Notes under the pieces: generated by a model
The model's database searches: none
Told to the model about the DNA's origin: nothing
Seen by the model: only the letters and a program-made list of their open reading frames with translations
Shown here: positions 1 to 5,801 of the stretch, in pieces
Layout: every line of letters begins with the position of its first letter
Numbering within the stretch: position 1 is the stretch's first letter
NCBI GenBank assembly: GCA_934667865.1
Contig: CAKUMR010000012.1
Location: forward strand, 1-13,670
Direction of reading: 5' to 3'
DNA length: 13,670 bases
Source of the DNA: an uncultured Oscillospiraceae bacterium
GTDB lineage: Bacteria; Bacillota_A; Clostridia; Oscillospirales; Oscillospiraceae
Position numbers and translations under genes: made by a program

Positions 1-240
1 GGGTCGTGGAGCTTCGAGGGCGTCAACTATGACAAAACGATCGTCTTCGGAGAGAATGGCGAATATATGGAGGCAGTCTACAAAAACGGCGAATTTGCCG
101 ACAACGAAAAGGGAACCTATGAGATCGAGGGCAGCAAGCTGTATCTGTATGAGAACGGCAGCAAGGGCGCCTTTACGAAATATGACTATGACGGGCAGAG
201 CCTGCAAAACAACGGTCATTCGATCACGAAGGTGAAGTAA
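1..240 (+). CDS. C-terminal part of a small beta-rich protein (5' truncated)
   Basis: An open frame enters from the left edge and stops with TAA at 238-240, giving the last 79 residues of a protein. The visible part begins GSWSFEGVNYDKT and ends HSITKVK. It alternates short hydrophobic/aromatic strands with turn-rich Gly/Asn/Asp stretches (for example IVFGENGEYMEAVYKNGEF and YEIEGSKLYLYENG). This 'set point, then value' pattern resembles lipocalin-like or META-like beta-barrel domains of small clostridial secreted lipoproteins. The N-terminus is missing, so a signal peptide or lipobox cannot be judged. The stop codon abuts the ATG of the next gene, so the two are almost certainly co-transcribed. 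The family assignment is only a structural impression; that it is coding is well supported by composition and context. Confidence 0.7.
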   Translation, partial: GSWSFEGVNYDKTIVFGENGEYMEAVYKNGEFADNEKGTYEIEGSKLYLYENGSKGAFTKYDYDGQSLQNNGHSITKVK

Positions 241-741
241 ATGAAAAAGTGGACTGCGCTGCTTCTGTGCGCTGTCCTTCTCTGCGGGATGGCCGGCTGC
301 GCGGCAAAGCCTTCATGGAGCGAAACATACGCGATCTCCTGCGTGAACTCCATGAAGTCCGATTGCGGCGCGCCGGCGTCCTTTTCTCTGAACGGTGATG
401 TTCTTGTCTTTTCCATGGAATCCGCAAAGGATATCTGCTATTTCGAGTATTCCGCGCAGAACGGTTATGGCGCTTTCTTGAAGAGTGACGCCATATTCTG
501 CGACGGCCAGTACCTCGGGTCGGAAGCGGAGCTCCGGGAAGAGCTGGACAGGGCCGCGCAGGAGCGGAAGGACATGGATTCTTTGGAGGAAAAGGAAGCC
601 TCTCTGGAAAAGACGATCCTGCTTCTCGGCATACTACAGGAGCTGGATGAAGCGAAGCTCGATCTCAAGCTCTCCGGTGGAAGCTCCGAAAACGTGGAGA
701 TCATTCCGGAAAAGCTCGTCCGGAGGGGCATAAAGGGATAA
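241..741 (+). CDS. Small putative lipoprotein of unknown function
   Basis: This 166-residue protein begins with a lipoprotein signal peptide: MKKW, a hydrophobic stretch, then the lipobox GMAGC with the acylated Cys at about residue 20. It is expected to be anchored on the outer face of the cytoplasmic membrane. The mature part has a mixed beta region to about residue 85. A highly charged helical segment follows at about 95-130, rich in Glu, Lys, Arg and Leu (REELDRAAQERKDMDSLEEK), which probably forms a coiled coil. The ATG directly follows the upstream TAA, and the last codons of the preceding gene (GAAGGTGA) supply the ribosome site, suggesting translational coupling. No enzymatic motif is seen. 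I do not recognise the family. Confidence 0.82.
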   Translation: MKKWTALLLCAVLLCGMAGCAAKPSWSETYAISCVNSMKSDCGAPASFSLNGDVLVFSMESAKDICYFEYSAQNGYGAFLKSDAIFCDGQYLGSEAELREELDRAAQERKDMDSLEEKEASLEKTILLLGILQELDEAKLDLKLSGGSSENVEIIPEKLVRRGIKG

Positions 742-764
742 ACGGAAAGGAAAGAGGTAAAACG

Positions 765-1364
765 ATGGGATTTTTTGATTTGAAGGCCACCTGCGCGATT
801 TGCGGCAAGGAAGTCGGACTGAATCGTTATAAGATCGGCAAAACCACATCCGGAAAGGATATCTGGAAATGTCCTGCCTGCACCAGAAAGGGCGGCCTTT
901 TGCAGATTGACTATGTAACCGGTAAAGCAACTTTCATTGACAACAAGGACACCGAAACCCGGATGAAATGCAATGTCTGCGGCCATATTTACTGCTATAC
1001 CTTTGAGGATCTGCAGAGAAACAAGCAGCTCGCCCAGAGCGCCGCTGCCGACGGCCTGCTGGGCGTAGGCGAAGCGCTTGGCGGCACCCGGCTCGGTTCT
1101 CAGGTCGCTACCGCGAAGGCAGACAGCAAATTGAACCGGATCGTTGATTATACAAAGTGCCCGAATTGTCATTCCTCCGATGTCAGGGCGCTGACGAAAG
1201 AGGAATGGGAAGCGGAAAAAGCAAAGCGGGAGCAGAGCGCTTCGACCCCTGCGCCTGCCGTTTCCGCCGCGGATGAGCTCAAGAAGTTCAAGGAACTGCT
1301 CGATATGGGCGCTATCACGCAGGAGGAATTCGACGCGAAGAAAAAGCAGCTGCTCGGCCTGTGA
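765..1364 (+). CDS. Zinc-ribbon protein with C-terminal SHOCT domain
   Basis: This 199-residue cytoplasmic-type protein has no signal peptide or membrane helix. A first four-cysteine zinc-binding module (C10-x2-C13 and C36-x2-C39) resembles the short N-terminal zinc fingers of the DUF4428 type. A second set is split: C69-x2-C72 lies far from C132-x2-C135, with a Gly/Ala-rich, low-complexity stretch (about 88-120) between them. After a Pro/Ala linker, residues about 168-199 form a SHOCT domain (ADELKKFKELLDMGAITQEE...LLGL), a short helical module that usually closes multidomain proteins and is thought to mediate protein contacts. AGAGGTAA lies upstream of the ATG at 765. It sits in the same-strand series with the lipoproteins, and its SHOCT-coding DNA recurs in the next gene. 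The cellular role is unknown. Confidence 0.85.
   Translation: MGFFDLKATCAICGKEVGLNRYKIGKTTSGKDIWKCPACTRKGGLLQIDYVTGKATFIDNKDTETRMKCNVCGHIYCYTFEDLQRNKQLAQSAAADGLLGVGEALGGTRLGSQVATAKADSKLNRIVDYTKCPNCHSSDVRALTKEEWEAEKAKREQSASTPAPAVSAADELKKFKELLDMGAITQEEFDAKKKQLLGL
1272..1364 (+). repeat. SHOCT-coding direct repeat, copy 1
   Basis: The last 93 nt of the zinc-ribbon gene align without gaps to 1771-1863, the end of the next gene, with 77 of 93 positions equal by my count. The final 51 nt (from ATCACGCAGGAGGAATT to the stop codon) differ at only two positions. Most differences are at third codon positions, so shared descent with selection on the protein is likely. Confidence 0.85.
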
Positions 1365-1413
1365 TCCCCGGCGGGGAAGCGCTCTTTATTGCTGGCACGG
1401 GAAGGAGTTCAAT

Positions 1414-1863
1414 ATGGAGGAACATAAGACCATCGAGGGGAAAAGCAGATCAAATGTATTATTCAGGATACTGTGTATCCTCGGAATTGCACTTGTCTGT
1501 TTCGGCTTGATCTATTGCGGAATTCGCTATGGCACGGGTGAATTCTATCAAAAATATGGACACGGTTATGGACATTGGGTGCCTTATGCCTATGAGGGCT
1601 CCGGTTATACATATTTTTCTCTGTTGCTTTGCGCGCTGTGTTTTGAAAATGAGGCGGCGGTTGGTGTGCTGATCTATTTGGGCGGATTGTGCATTCTGGC
1701 AGGCTTGTTTGTTCATTTTATGATGAGCAAACGTGCGATAACTGTCACCGATCAACGGGTGATCGGCGCGGACGAACTCAAAAAATATAGGGAGCTTCTT
1801 GATTCCGGCGTTATCACGCAGGAGGAATTTGACGCGAAGAAAAAGCAGCTGCTCGGGCTGTGA
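1414..1863 (+). CDS. Two-helix membrane protein with vestigial PH-like strand and SHOCT domain
   Basis: The ATG at 1414 is chosen because GAAGGAG lies 6-12 nt upstream; the frame stays open further upstream but without a good start. The product has 149 residues. A short charged N-terminus is followed by a membrane helix at about 15-37. Next comes a Tyr/Gly-rich loop (EFYQKYGHGYGHWVPYAYEG), probably outside. A hydrophobic region at about 68-105 ends in a second helix. The sequence then runs ITVTDQRVIG into the SHOCT domain (ADELKKYRELLDSGVITQEE...LLGL). The phrase ITVTDQRV is typical of the first strand of bacterial PH-like (bPH_2) domains, but the rest of that domain is absent. I infer an internal deletion or domain loss. 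Function is unknown; it may be a membrane-anchored scaffold. Confidence 0.8.
   Translation: MEEHKTIEGKSRSNVLFRILCILGIALVCFGLIYCGIRYGTGEFYQKYGHGYGHWVPYAYEGSGYTYFSLLLCALCFENEAAVGVLIYLGGLCILAGLFVHFMMSKRAITVTDQRVIGADELKKYRELLDSGVITQEEFDAKKKQLLGL
1771..1863 (+). repeat. SHOCT-coding direct repeat, copy 2
   Basis: This is the second copy of the 93-nt SHOCT-coding block; see 1272-1364. It encodes DELKKYRELLDSGVITQEE and the shared end LLGL, followed by the same TGA stop. Confidence 0.85.
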
Positions 1864-1904
1864 TTCCTATTCACGGAGCGGGGAACGTTGCAGTTGACGC
1901 GCAA

Positions 1905-1962
1905 AATACAGGAAAAGAGGAAAAGAAAAATGAAAAAGCTGATCGCGCTGCTTCTGGCGGCG
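1905..1962 (+). repeat. Leader plus signal-peptide direct repeat, copy 1
   Basis: The 25 nt before the ATG (beginning AATACAGGAAA and containing the GAGGAAA ribosome site) match 2287-2311 at 19 of 25 positions. The first 33 nt of the coding sequence (1930-1962) are identical to 2312-2344. Similarity fades within the lipobox region and the mature proteins are not alike. A shared leader/signal module has been joined to different bodies. Confidence 0.85.
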
Positions 1963-2274
1963 ACAATGTGTTTGGGCTTTGCGGCATGTGCAAAAGAACC
2001 CGAATTTGATCCAAAGACGGAATTCGGACTCAAGGTGAACGCAGCCGTTGCGGTGAAATGTACGCTTTCTTACGCTGATGTAAAAACGGCGATGACCAAT
2101 CTCACCGATATCAGTGTTTCCGGAAACACCTATACAGGAAAAGGCAAGGTAACGATTCGGGATAATTATGGAGATACCTATGTAGCAAAGGTCACGGCGG
2201 TATATACATTTGACGAAGAAGCAAAGAGCTTCAGCAAGGTGAGCCTGGAGATTGACACCCCTCGCAAGCAATGA
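1930..2274 (+). CDS. Small putative lipoprotein of unknown function
   Basis: The ATG at 1930 follows the ribosome site AGAGGAAAAG; an upstream in-frame TTG at 1888 would spoil the signal peptide. The 114-residue product starts MKKLIALLLAATMCLGFAAC, a clear lipoprotein signal peptide with lipobox GFAAC, so Cys20 is the likely lipid anchor. The mature part of about 95 residues has alternating strands (AVAVKCTLSYADVKTAMTN, then GKGKVTIRDNYGDTYVAKVT and AVYTFDEEAKSFSKVSLEI), suggesting a small beta-sandwich or cystatin-like fold. No family is recognised. Only 37 nt separate its stop from the next lipoprotein gene, whose leader and signal peptide are near copies of its own. Confidence 0.83.
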   Translation: MKKLIALLLAATMCLGFAACAKEPEFDPKTEFGLKVNAAVAVKCTLSYADVKTAMTNLTDISVSGNTYTGKGKVTIRDNYGDTYVAKVTAVYTFDEEAKSFSKVSLEIDTPRKQ

Positions 2275-2286
2275 CCGTATCGTCAG

Positions 2287-2344
2287 AATACAGGAAACGA
2301 GGAAAGAGAGCATGAAAAAGCTGATCGCGCTGCTTCTGGCGGCG
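2287..2344 (+). repeat. Leader plus signal-peptide direct repeat, copy 2
   Basis: This is the second copy of the leader/signal module described at 1905-1962. The distance from AATACAGGAAA to the ATG is the same (25 nt) and the first 11 codons are identical. Confidence 0.85.
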
Positions 2345-3046
2345 GTGCTGTGCCTGAGCCTTGCGGCTTGCGGCCCGGACCCGCTTGCCGAGGAATATGC
2401 TACCGTGGACGAAGTCGTCAATGCGCTTGCCAATCACTTTACCGACCCCAGCAAACAGCATGAAACAGTAAAGGCCAATGATTCTATTTGCAAGTATTTC
2501 CACGAAGATCATATTGAGGATGAGATCTGGAAAAAGCTGAAGAGCGTTACCGGCAAGGATGGGAATCCGGTCTTTTCAATGTCTGACATCCATTATCTTT
2601 ACAACATCTGTAATAATCAGGGAAACGGGTTCAACGATTGGTTTGAATTTATCAATGTTGGCGGTGAGGATGCGGATGTTCCTCTTATCATGTACGGCAG
2701 CAGCGGCATGACGACCGAGAAACTGACCAGCTCCATCAAGGGAAAATTCAAGGAGCCGGATTCTGTTTCCATTGATAATGCGTGGGTCTGCTTTGCTCTG
2801 CCTGACGGGGCGGAAAGCTCCGCCGGTTTCAAGAAGTATGAAAAGGGATGCAGATATGTTATCCTTGCGGAAGTGGGCGCAAAGAACGGGTTTGGCACCT
2901 ATACCACTTCTGTCTGCAAGATACAGGGAGATGTAAACTGGTCCGGCTGGACGTTCAGCGTCAAGGAAACCGACCTTTCTTCGAGCCTTCTTACTCGCCC
3001 CACCACGCAGATAGAGGGCTACGGTGCATGGAGCAGAATACTGTAA
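2312..3046 (+). CDS. Putative lipoprotein of unknown function
   Basis: The ATG at 2312 is preceded by GAGGAAAGAG. The 244-residue product begins with a lipoprotein signal peptide ending in the lipobox SLAAC (Cys20), so it is probably lipid-anchored outside the membrane. The mature part starts with an acidic helical stretch (EEYATVDEVVNALANHF) and a His/Asp/Glu-rich segment (KYFHEDHIEDEIWKKLK). A mixed alpha/beta body follows with aromatic-rich strands, such as NDWFEFINVGG, NAWVCFALPDG and GWTFSVKETDL. No catalytic motif stands out. It is the last gene of the run; a strong terminator follows its stop within 10 nt. Probably a secreted ligand-binding or structural protein; I cannot name a family. 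Confidence 0.85.
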   Translation: MKKLIALLLAAVLCLSLAACGPDPLAEEYATVDEVVNALANHFTDPSKQHETVKANDSICKYFHEDHIEDEIWKKLKSVTGKDGNPVFSMSDIHYLYNICNNQGNGFNDWFEFINVGGEDADVPLIMYGSSGMTTEKLTSSIKGKFKEPDSVSIDNAWVCFALPDGAESSAGFKKYEKGCRYVILAEVGAKNGFGTYTTSVCKIQGDVNWSGWTFSVKETDLSSSLLTRPTTQIEGYGAWSRIL

Positions 3047-3055
3047 AGAAATCTT

Positions 3056-3087
3056 AACAAGAGCGGGGCACACGCCCCGCTCTTGTT
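3056..3087 (+). terminator. Rho-independent terminator closing the lipoprotein/SHOCT gene run
   Basis: A perfect 14-bp inverted repeat (AACAAGAGCGGGGC at 3056-3069, its complement at 3074-3087) has a 4-nt loop ACAC. A T/A-rich tail (ATTATATATTT) follows. It lies 10 nt after the stop of the last lipoprotein gene. Confidence 0.9.
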
Positions 3088-3287
3088 ATTATATATTTGC
3101 CCTTCGGTTTATGGCAGTCAGCCATAGGGATGGAACATCTCGCTTGTTCTTCTTTTCCTCTTGGCTGCTCGATCATAAACAAAAATGTACCATTTTCTCG
3201 GTGTACCATTTTTGAGGATTTCAGCCGTGTTTTTCGCAGAGGAAAACGGCGATGTACCAACTTTGTACAGTCCGGATCGGAAGGCAC
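3088..3287. other. Intergenic spacer between convergent transcription units, no gene seen
   Basis: This 200-nt spacer lies between the terminators of the convergent lipoprotein run and the perR-rubrerythrin operon. Short open frames cross it, but none has a ribosome site plus protein-like composition. It holds two close copies of TGTACCATTTT (3186-3196 and 3202-3212) and a third TGTACCA at 3253-3259 that forms an imperfect dyad with GTACA at 3265-3269. Their role, if any, is unknown. Confidence 0.6.
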
Positions 3288-3322
3288 AAAAAAAGAGAGG
3301 AAGCAGGTTTGTTCCTGCTTCC
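3288..3322 (-). terminator. Rho-independent terminator of the perR-rubrerythrin operon
   Basis: Read on the - strand, a 9-bp stem (GGAAGCAGG/CCTGCTTCC, + positions 3299-3307 and 3314-3322, loop of 6) is followed by TCTCTTTTTTT. It lies about 30 nt after the rubrerythrin stop. Confidence 0.9.
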
Positions 3323-3352
3323 CCTTAAAAAGGACGGTTTTAAGCTGATTTC

Positions 3353-3931
3353 TTACTTGAAATATCTTTCAAGCAAACCTTTCAGAGCACGGCCATGCCG
3401 GGCTTCATCACGGGCCATTTCATGGACGGTGTCATGGATGGCATCGAGGCCGTTCTTCTTTGCGACCTTGGCCAGCTCGACCTTGCCCGCCGTTGCGCCG
3501 AACTCGCAGTCCACGCGCCATGCCAGATTCTTCTTGGTGGAGGCGGTCATGTTGGGCTCCAGCTCGCTGCCCAGCAGCTCGGCGAACTTCGCGGCGTGCT
3601 CGGCTTCTTCATATGCAGCCTTTTCCCAGTACAGGCCGATCTCGGGATAGCCCTCGCGGTGCGCGATGCGCGCCATGCACAGGTACATACCGACCTCGGA
3701 GCACTCGCCGGTAAAGTTGGCCTTGAGCTGCTCGAGGATGAACTTCTTGTCCTCTTCGGGGACACCGTCGAGCTTGGCGCCGATGCCGAACTCGTGCTCA
3801 GCAGCCAGCGTCAGATCGCCCTCAACGACCTTGAACTTCTCGCCGGGAACGCCGCAGACCGGGCACTTGAAGCCCTCGGGGAGCTCGCCTTCATGGATAT
3901 AACCGCAAACGGGGCAGACATACTTTTTCAT
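3353..3931 (-). CDS. rbr: Rubrerythrin, N-terminal rubredoxin type
   Basis: The start is the ATG at 3931, with GGAGG eight bases upstream; an in-frame TTG at 3946 overlaps that ribosome site and is rejected. The 192-residue protein opens with a rubredoxin iron centre (C6-x2-C9 and C23-x2-C26, the latter in KCPVCG). A ferritin-like four-helix diiron domain follows, with the expected glutamates and ExxH motifs (TGECSE, EEAEH, DEARH). This order is the reverse of classical rubrerythrin and is known from clostridial 'reverse rubrerythrins', which act as NADH-linked peroxidases against hydrogen peroxide in anaerobes. It starts 17 nt after the perR stop on the same strand, so it is likely a PerR-controlled peroxide defence gene. 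Confidence 0.95.
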   Translation of the reverse strand: MKKYVCPVCGYIHEGELPEGFKCPVCGVPGEKFKVVEGDLTLAAEHEFGIGAKLDGVPEEDKKFILEQLKANFTGECSEVGMYLCMARIAHREGYPEIGLYWEKAAYEEAEHAAKFAELLGSELEPNMTASTKKNLAWRVDCEFGATAGKVELAKVAKKNGLDAIHDTVHEMARDEARHGRALKGLLERYFK

Positions 3932-3948
3932 TTGAAAATCCTCCAATT

Positions 3949-4356
3949 TTATTTTTTTTGTTCGTTATTTGTTGCATCCGGCCGGATGCAGGAGTTACAG
4001 ATTCCGGTAAAGGTCAGGACACATTCGCGCACCGCGCCGCAATGGACCTGAGAGATCAGGTGCTCCGGCGGGTCGATGCCGTCAACATCGATGACCTCGC
4101 CGCAGTGCGTGCAGATGAAATGCGCGTGCGGGGTGGTGCAGGCGTCGAAGCGTTCCAGCCCATTGACCACGCCGACGGAGATCAGCCGCCCCTCCTGCTG
4201 AAACAGGTTCAGGTTGCGGTAGACCGTGCCGAGGGAGAGATCGGGAATTTCCGGCTTGAGCCGGGAATAGACCCACTCCGCGCTGGGATGCGTCTTGGTG
4301 CTGCGGACACATTCGTAAATGGCGTCGCGCTTTTTGCTGTGTTTGCGTGGCGGCAT
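3949..4356 (-). CDS. perR: PerR-type peroxide-sensing Fur-family repressor
   Basis: The start at 4356 is preferred because AGGAG lies nine bases before it; another ATG at 4365 is too close to that site. The 135-residue product has the Fur-family winged helix ([13 protein letters not shown]... [15 protein letters not shown]) and a metal-binding C-terminal half. The structural zinc site is C82-x2-C85 and C120-x2-C123. The residues that form the regulatory iron site in B. subtilis PerR appear conserved: H23, D71, H77, H79 and D90 in HPSAE, RFDA, PHAHF and VID. Oxidation of such His ligands by peroxide releases the repressor from DNA. A Per-box-like operator lies in its own promoter, suggesting autoregulation, and rubrerythrin follows in the same operon. 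Confidence 0.9.
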   Translation of the reverse strand: MPPRKHSKKRDAIYECVRSTKTHPSAEWVYSRLKPEIPDLSLGTVYRNLNLFQQEGRLISVGVVNGLERFDACTTPHAHFICTHCGEVIDVDGIDPPEHLISQVHCGAVRECVLTFTGICNSCIRPDATNNEQKK

Positions 4357-4373
4357 GGGCCTCATCTCCTAAA

Positions 4374-4388
4374 CAATAATAATTATCA
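4374..4388 (-). promoter_or_regulatory. Candidate Per box (PerR operator)
   Basis: CAATAAT-A-ATTATCA is a 7-1-7 dyad matching the Per-box consensus TTATAAT-N-ATTATAA at 11 of 14 half-site positions. It lies between the predicted -10 of perR and its ribosome site, where a bound repressor would block the perR-rbr operon. Confidence 0.65.
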
Positions 4389-4399
4389 TTTGCATTATT

Positions 4400-4428
4400 A
4401 TAATAGCATGGAGCAGAAGAATTGTCAA
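4400..4428 (-). promoter_or_regulatory. Promoter of the perR-rubrerythrin operon
   Basis: On the - strand, TTGACA (+ 4423-4428) and TATTAT (+ 4400-4405) are separated by 17 nt. A second A/T-rich hexamer, TATAAT, overlaps three bases further downstream. Initiation would fall around 4393, just upstream of the Per-box-like dyad. Confidence 0.7.
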
Positions 4429-4563
4429 GAGGGTAGGCTAACTTTTTTTGAAAAATTTCCGTGCGAAGGAGAATGTCCGGCCGGAACCGTCGGAACTGCA
4501 CGAAGATTCCGGGCGCAATTGCGTGCCTTGCGGAAATTCGCAGCAAACTGCCCAAATTGCCAG

Positions 4564-4592
4564 TTGAAATATCCGTCGGAATCGGCTATACT
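4564..4592 (+). promoter_or_regulatory. Promoter of the minD-mgsA-dapH unit
   Basis: TTGAAA (4564-4569) and TATACT (4587-4592) are separated by 17 nt, about 33 nt upstream of the ATG at 4625. GGGAGG at 4612-4617 is the ribosome site. Confidence 0.7.
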
Positions 4593-4624
4593 ATGAATGA
4601 AAAACTGGGGAGGGAGGCCAGAAT

Positions 4625-5362
4625 ATGGGAGAAGTGATTGCCGTTATCTCCGGCAAGGGCGGAACGGGAAAGACCACCGTCTGCGCTGCGGTCGCCTCCT
4701 GCCTCGCCGCAGAAGGAAAGCGCGTGCTGTGCATCGACGCGGACATCGGCCTGCGGAATCTCGACATCGCGCTGGGTATGGCGGAGCTGCCGGTGCTGGC
4801 GTTTACGGAGGTTCTGGAGGGCAATTATGCGCTGGCGGATGCGACGGTGCATCCCGAGCTGCCAAATCTCTTTCTTCTGACAGCACCCAGCCGCGCACTG
4901 GGACAGAAGATCGACGAAAAGGCCTTCGCCTGCCTTCTGAAGGAGGCGCGGGAGCAGTTTGACTTCTGCCTGATCGATTCCGCCGCGGGGATCGGCGACG
5001 GGTTCCGTCTGGCGACGGAGTCTGCCGACCGCTGCATGATTGTCTGCACGCCCGACCCGGCTTCTCTGCGCGATGCCGCCTGCGCCGCCGACCTTCTGGA
5101 GCTGCGCGGACGCGGAGACGTGCGGCTCGTCGTCAACCGTGTCAGCCCGCGGATGTTCTCGCGGATGGAGCTGACGGTGGACGACATCATGGACAACGTC
5201 GGCCTGCCGCTTCTGGGCCTTGTCCCGGAGGACCCGAAGGTCGTTCTGGCCGCCGCGCAGGGTGTGGCGCTGATCTTTGCCGCGGAGGACGGCGCGGCCG
5301 AGGCCTGCCTGCGGATCTCCCGCCGCCTGCGGGGAGAGTATATTCCACTGATGAAACTCTAA
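4625..5362 (+). CDS. minD: MinD-type ParA/MinD-family ATPase
   Basis: This 245-residue P-loop ATPase has a deviant Walker A motif SGKGGTGKTT (residues 9-18, signature Lys11). It also has a switch region DADIGLRNLDIALG and a Walker B/switch II segment LIDSAAGIGDG. The typical MinD stretches VNRVSPRMF, DDIMDNVGLPLLGLVPED and the tail RRLRGEYIPL are present. MinD dimerises with ATP on the membrane and recruits MinC to block FtsZ assembly away from midcell. The protein ends about 20 residues earlier than many MinDs. It lacks an obvious separate C-terminal amphipathic membrane-targeting helix, though the last 20 residues could serve. No minC or minE is adjacent. It leads a unit with the MgsA-like gene (12-nt gap) and dapH. 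A related orphan MinD-like role cannot be excluded. Confidence 0.85.
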   Translation: MGEVIAVISGKGGTGKTTVCAAVASCLAAEGKRVLCIDADIGLRNLDIALGMAELPVLAFTEVLEGNYALADATVHPELPNLFLLTAPSRALGQKIDEKAFACLLKEAREQFDFCLIDSAAGIGDGFRLATESADRCMIVCTPDPASLRDAACAADLLELRGRGDVRLVVNRVSPRMFSRMELTVDDIMDNVGLPLLGLVPEDPKVVLAAAQGVALIFAAEDGAAEACLRISRRLRGEYIPLMKL

Positions 5363-5374
5363 TGAGGTGATGAT

Positions 5375-5791
5375 ATGAACATAACACTCATGGCGCATGA
5401 CAAGAAAAAGGAACTGATGGTGCAGTTCTGCACCGCGTATAAGAGCATTCTTGCCAAGCACAATCTGTCGGCGACGGCTACGACCGGCCGTCTGGTCGCG
5501 GAGGCGACGGGGCTGCCCGTCACGCTCTTCCTCTCGCACAGCCAGGGCGGCCATCAGCAGGTCAACGCGCGGATCGCCTATAATGAGATCGACATGGTGC
5601 TGCTGTTCTCCGACCCCAACGGGATGGACCCGTGGGAGGATCAGCAGATCGTCCAGACCATTCATCTGTGCGACACGCACAATGTCCCCATTGCGACCAA
5701 CCTCGCCTCTGCGGAAATGCTGATCCTCGGTTTGCAGCGCGGCGACCTCGACTGGCGCGAAATGGTCAAGCCCAAGCGCTCGATCCGCTGA
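5375..5791 (+). CDS. mgsA: Methylglyoxal synthase-like protein with altered active site
   Basis: This 138-residue protein aligns along its length with MgsA, which converts dihydroxyacetone phosphate to methylglyoxal and phosphate. The MAHDKKK segment (H8, D9, K12), the TATTG phosphate loop (T34, T36, T37), S54, D80 in SDP and the end [14 protein letters not shown] are all family-like. By alignment with E. coli MgsA recalled from memory, the catalytic Asp71 of GGDQQ is His60 here (GGHQQ). His98 and Asp101 of PHDPD are Trp87 and Gln90 (PWEDQ), and Gly66 is His55. The phosphate pocket looks intact while the catalytic centre is changed, so activity or substrate may differ. AATGAGGTGATG precedes the ATG at 5375. 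It sits 12 nt after minD and 10 nt before dapH. Confidence 0.85.
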   Translation: MNITLMAHDKKKELMVQFCTAYKSILAKHNLSATATTGRLVAEATGLPVTLFLSHSQGGHQQVNARIAYNEIDMVLLFSDPNGMDPWEDQQIVQTIHLCDTHNVPIATNLASAEMLILGLQRGDLDWREMVKPKRSIR

Positions 5792-5801
5792 AAGGAGCCC
5801 T

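Noticed and set aside
1365..1413. A TCCCC-GGC-GGGGA hairpin followed by T-rich sequence as a terminator
   Set aside because: The stem is only 5 bp, the loop is tight and the T-run is broken; it lies within a same-strand series, so at most a weak attenuator.
3054..3287. A 77-codon open frame on the - strand in the convergent spacer
   Set aside because: It runs through the lipoprotein-run terminator, has no ribosome site and its composition is not protein-like. It is more likely a translated intergenic repeat.
3088..3352. tRNA or other structured RNA gene in the spacer
   Set aside because: No cloverleaf arms or TTCGA-type T-loop can be matched; the only clear hairpins are the two terminators.
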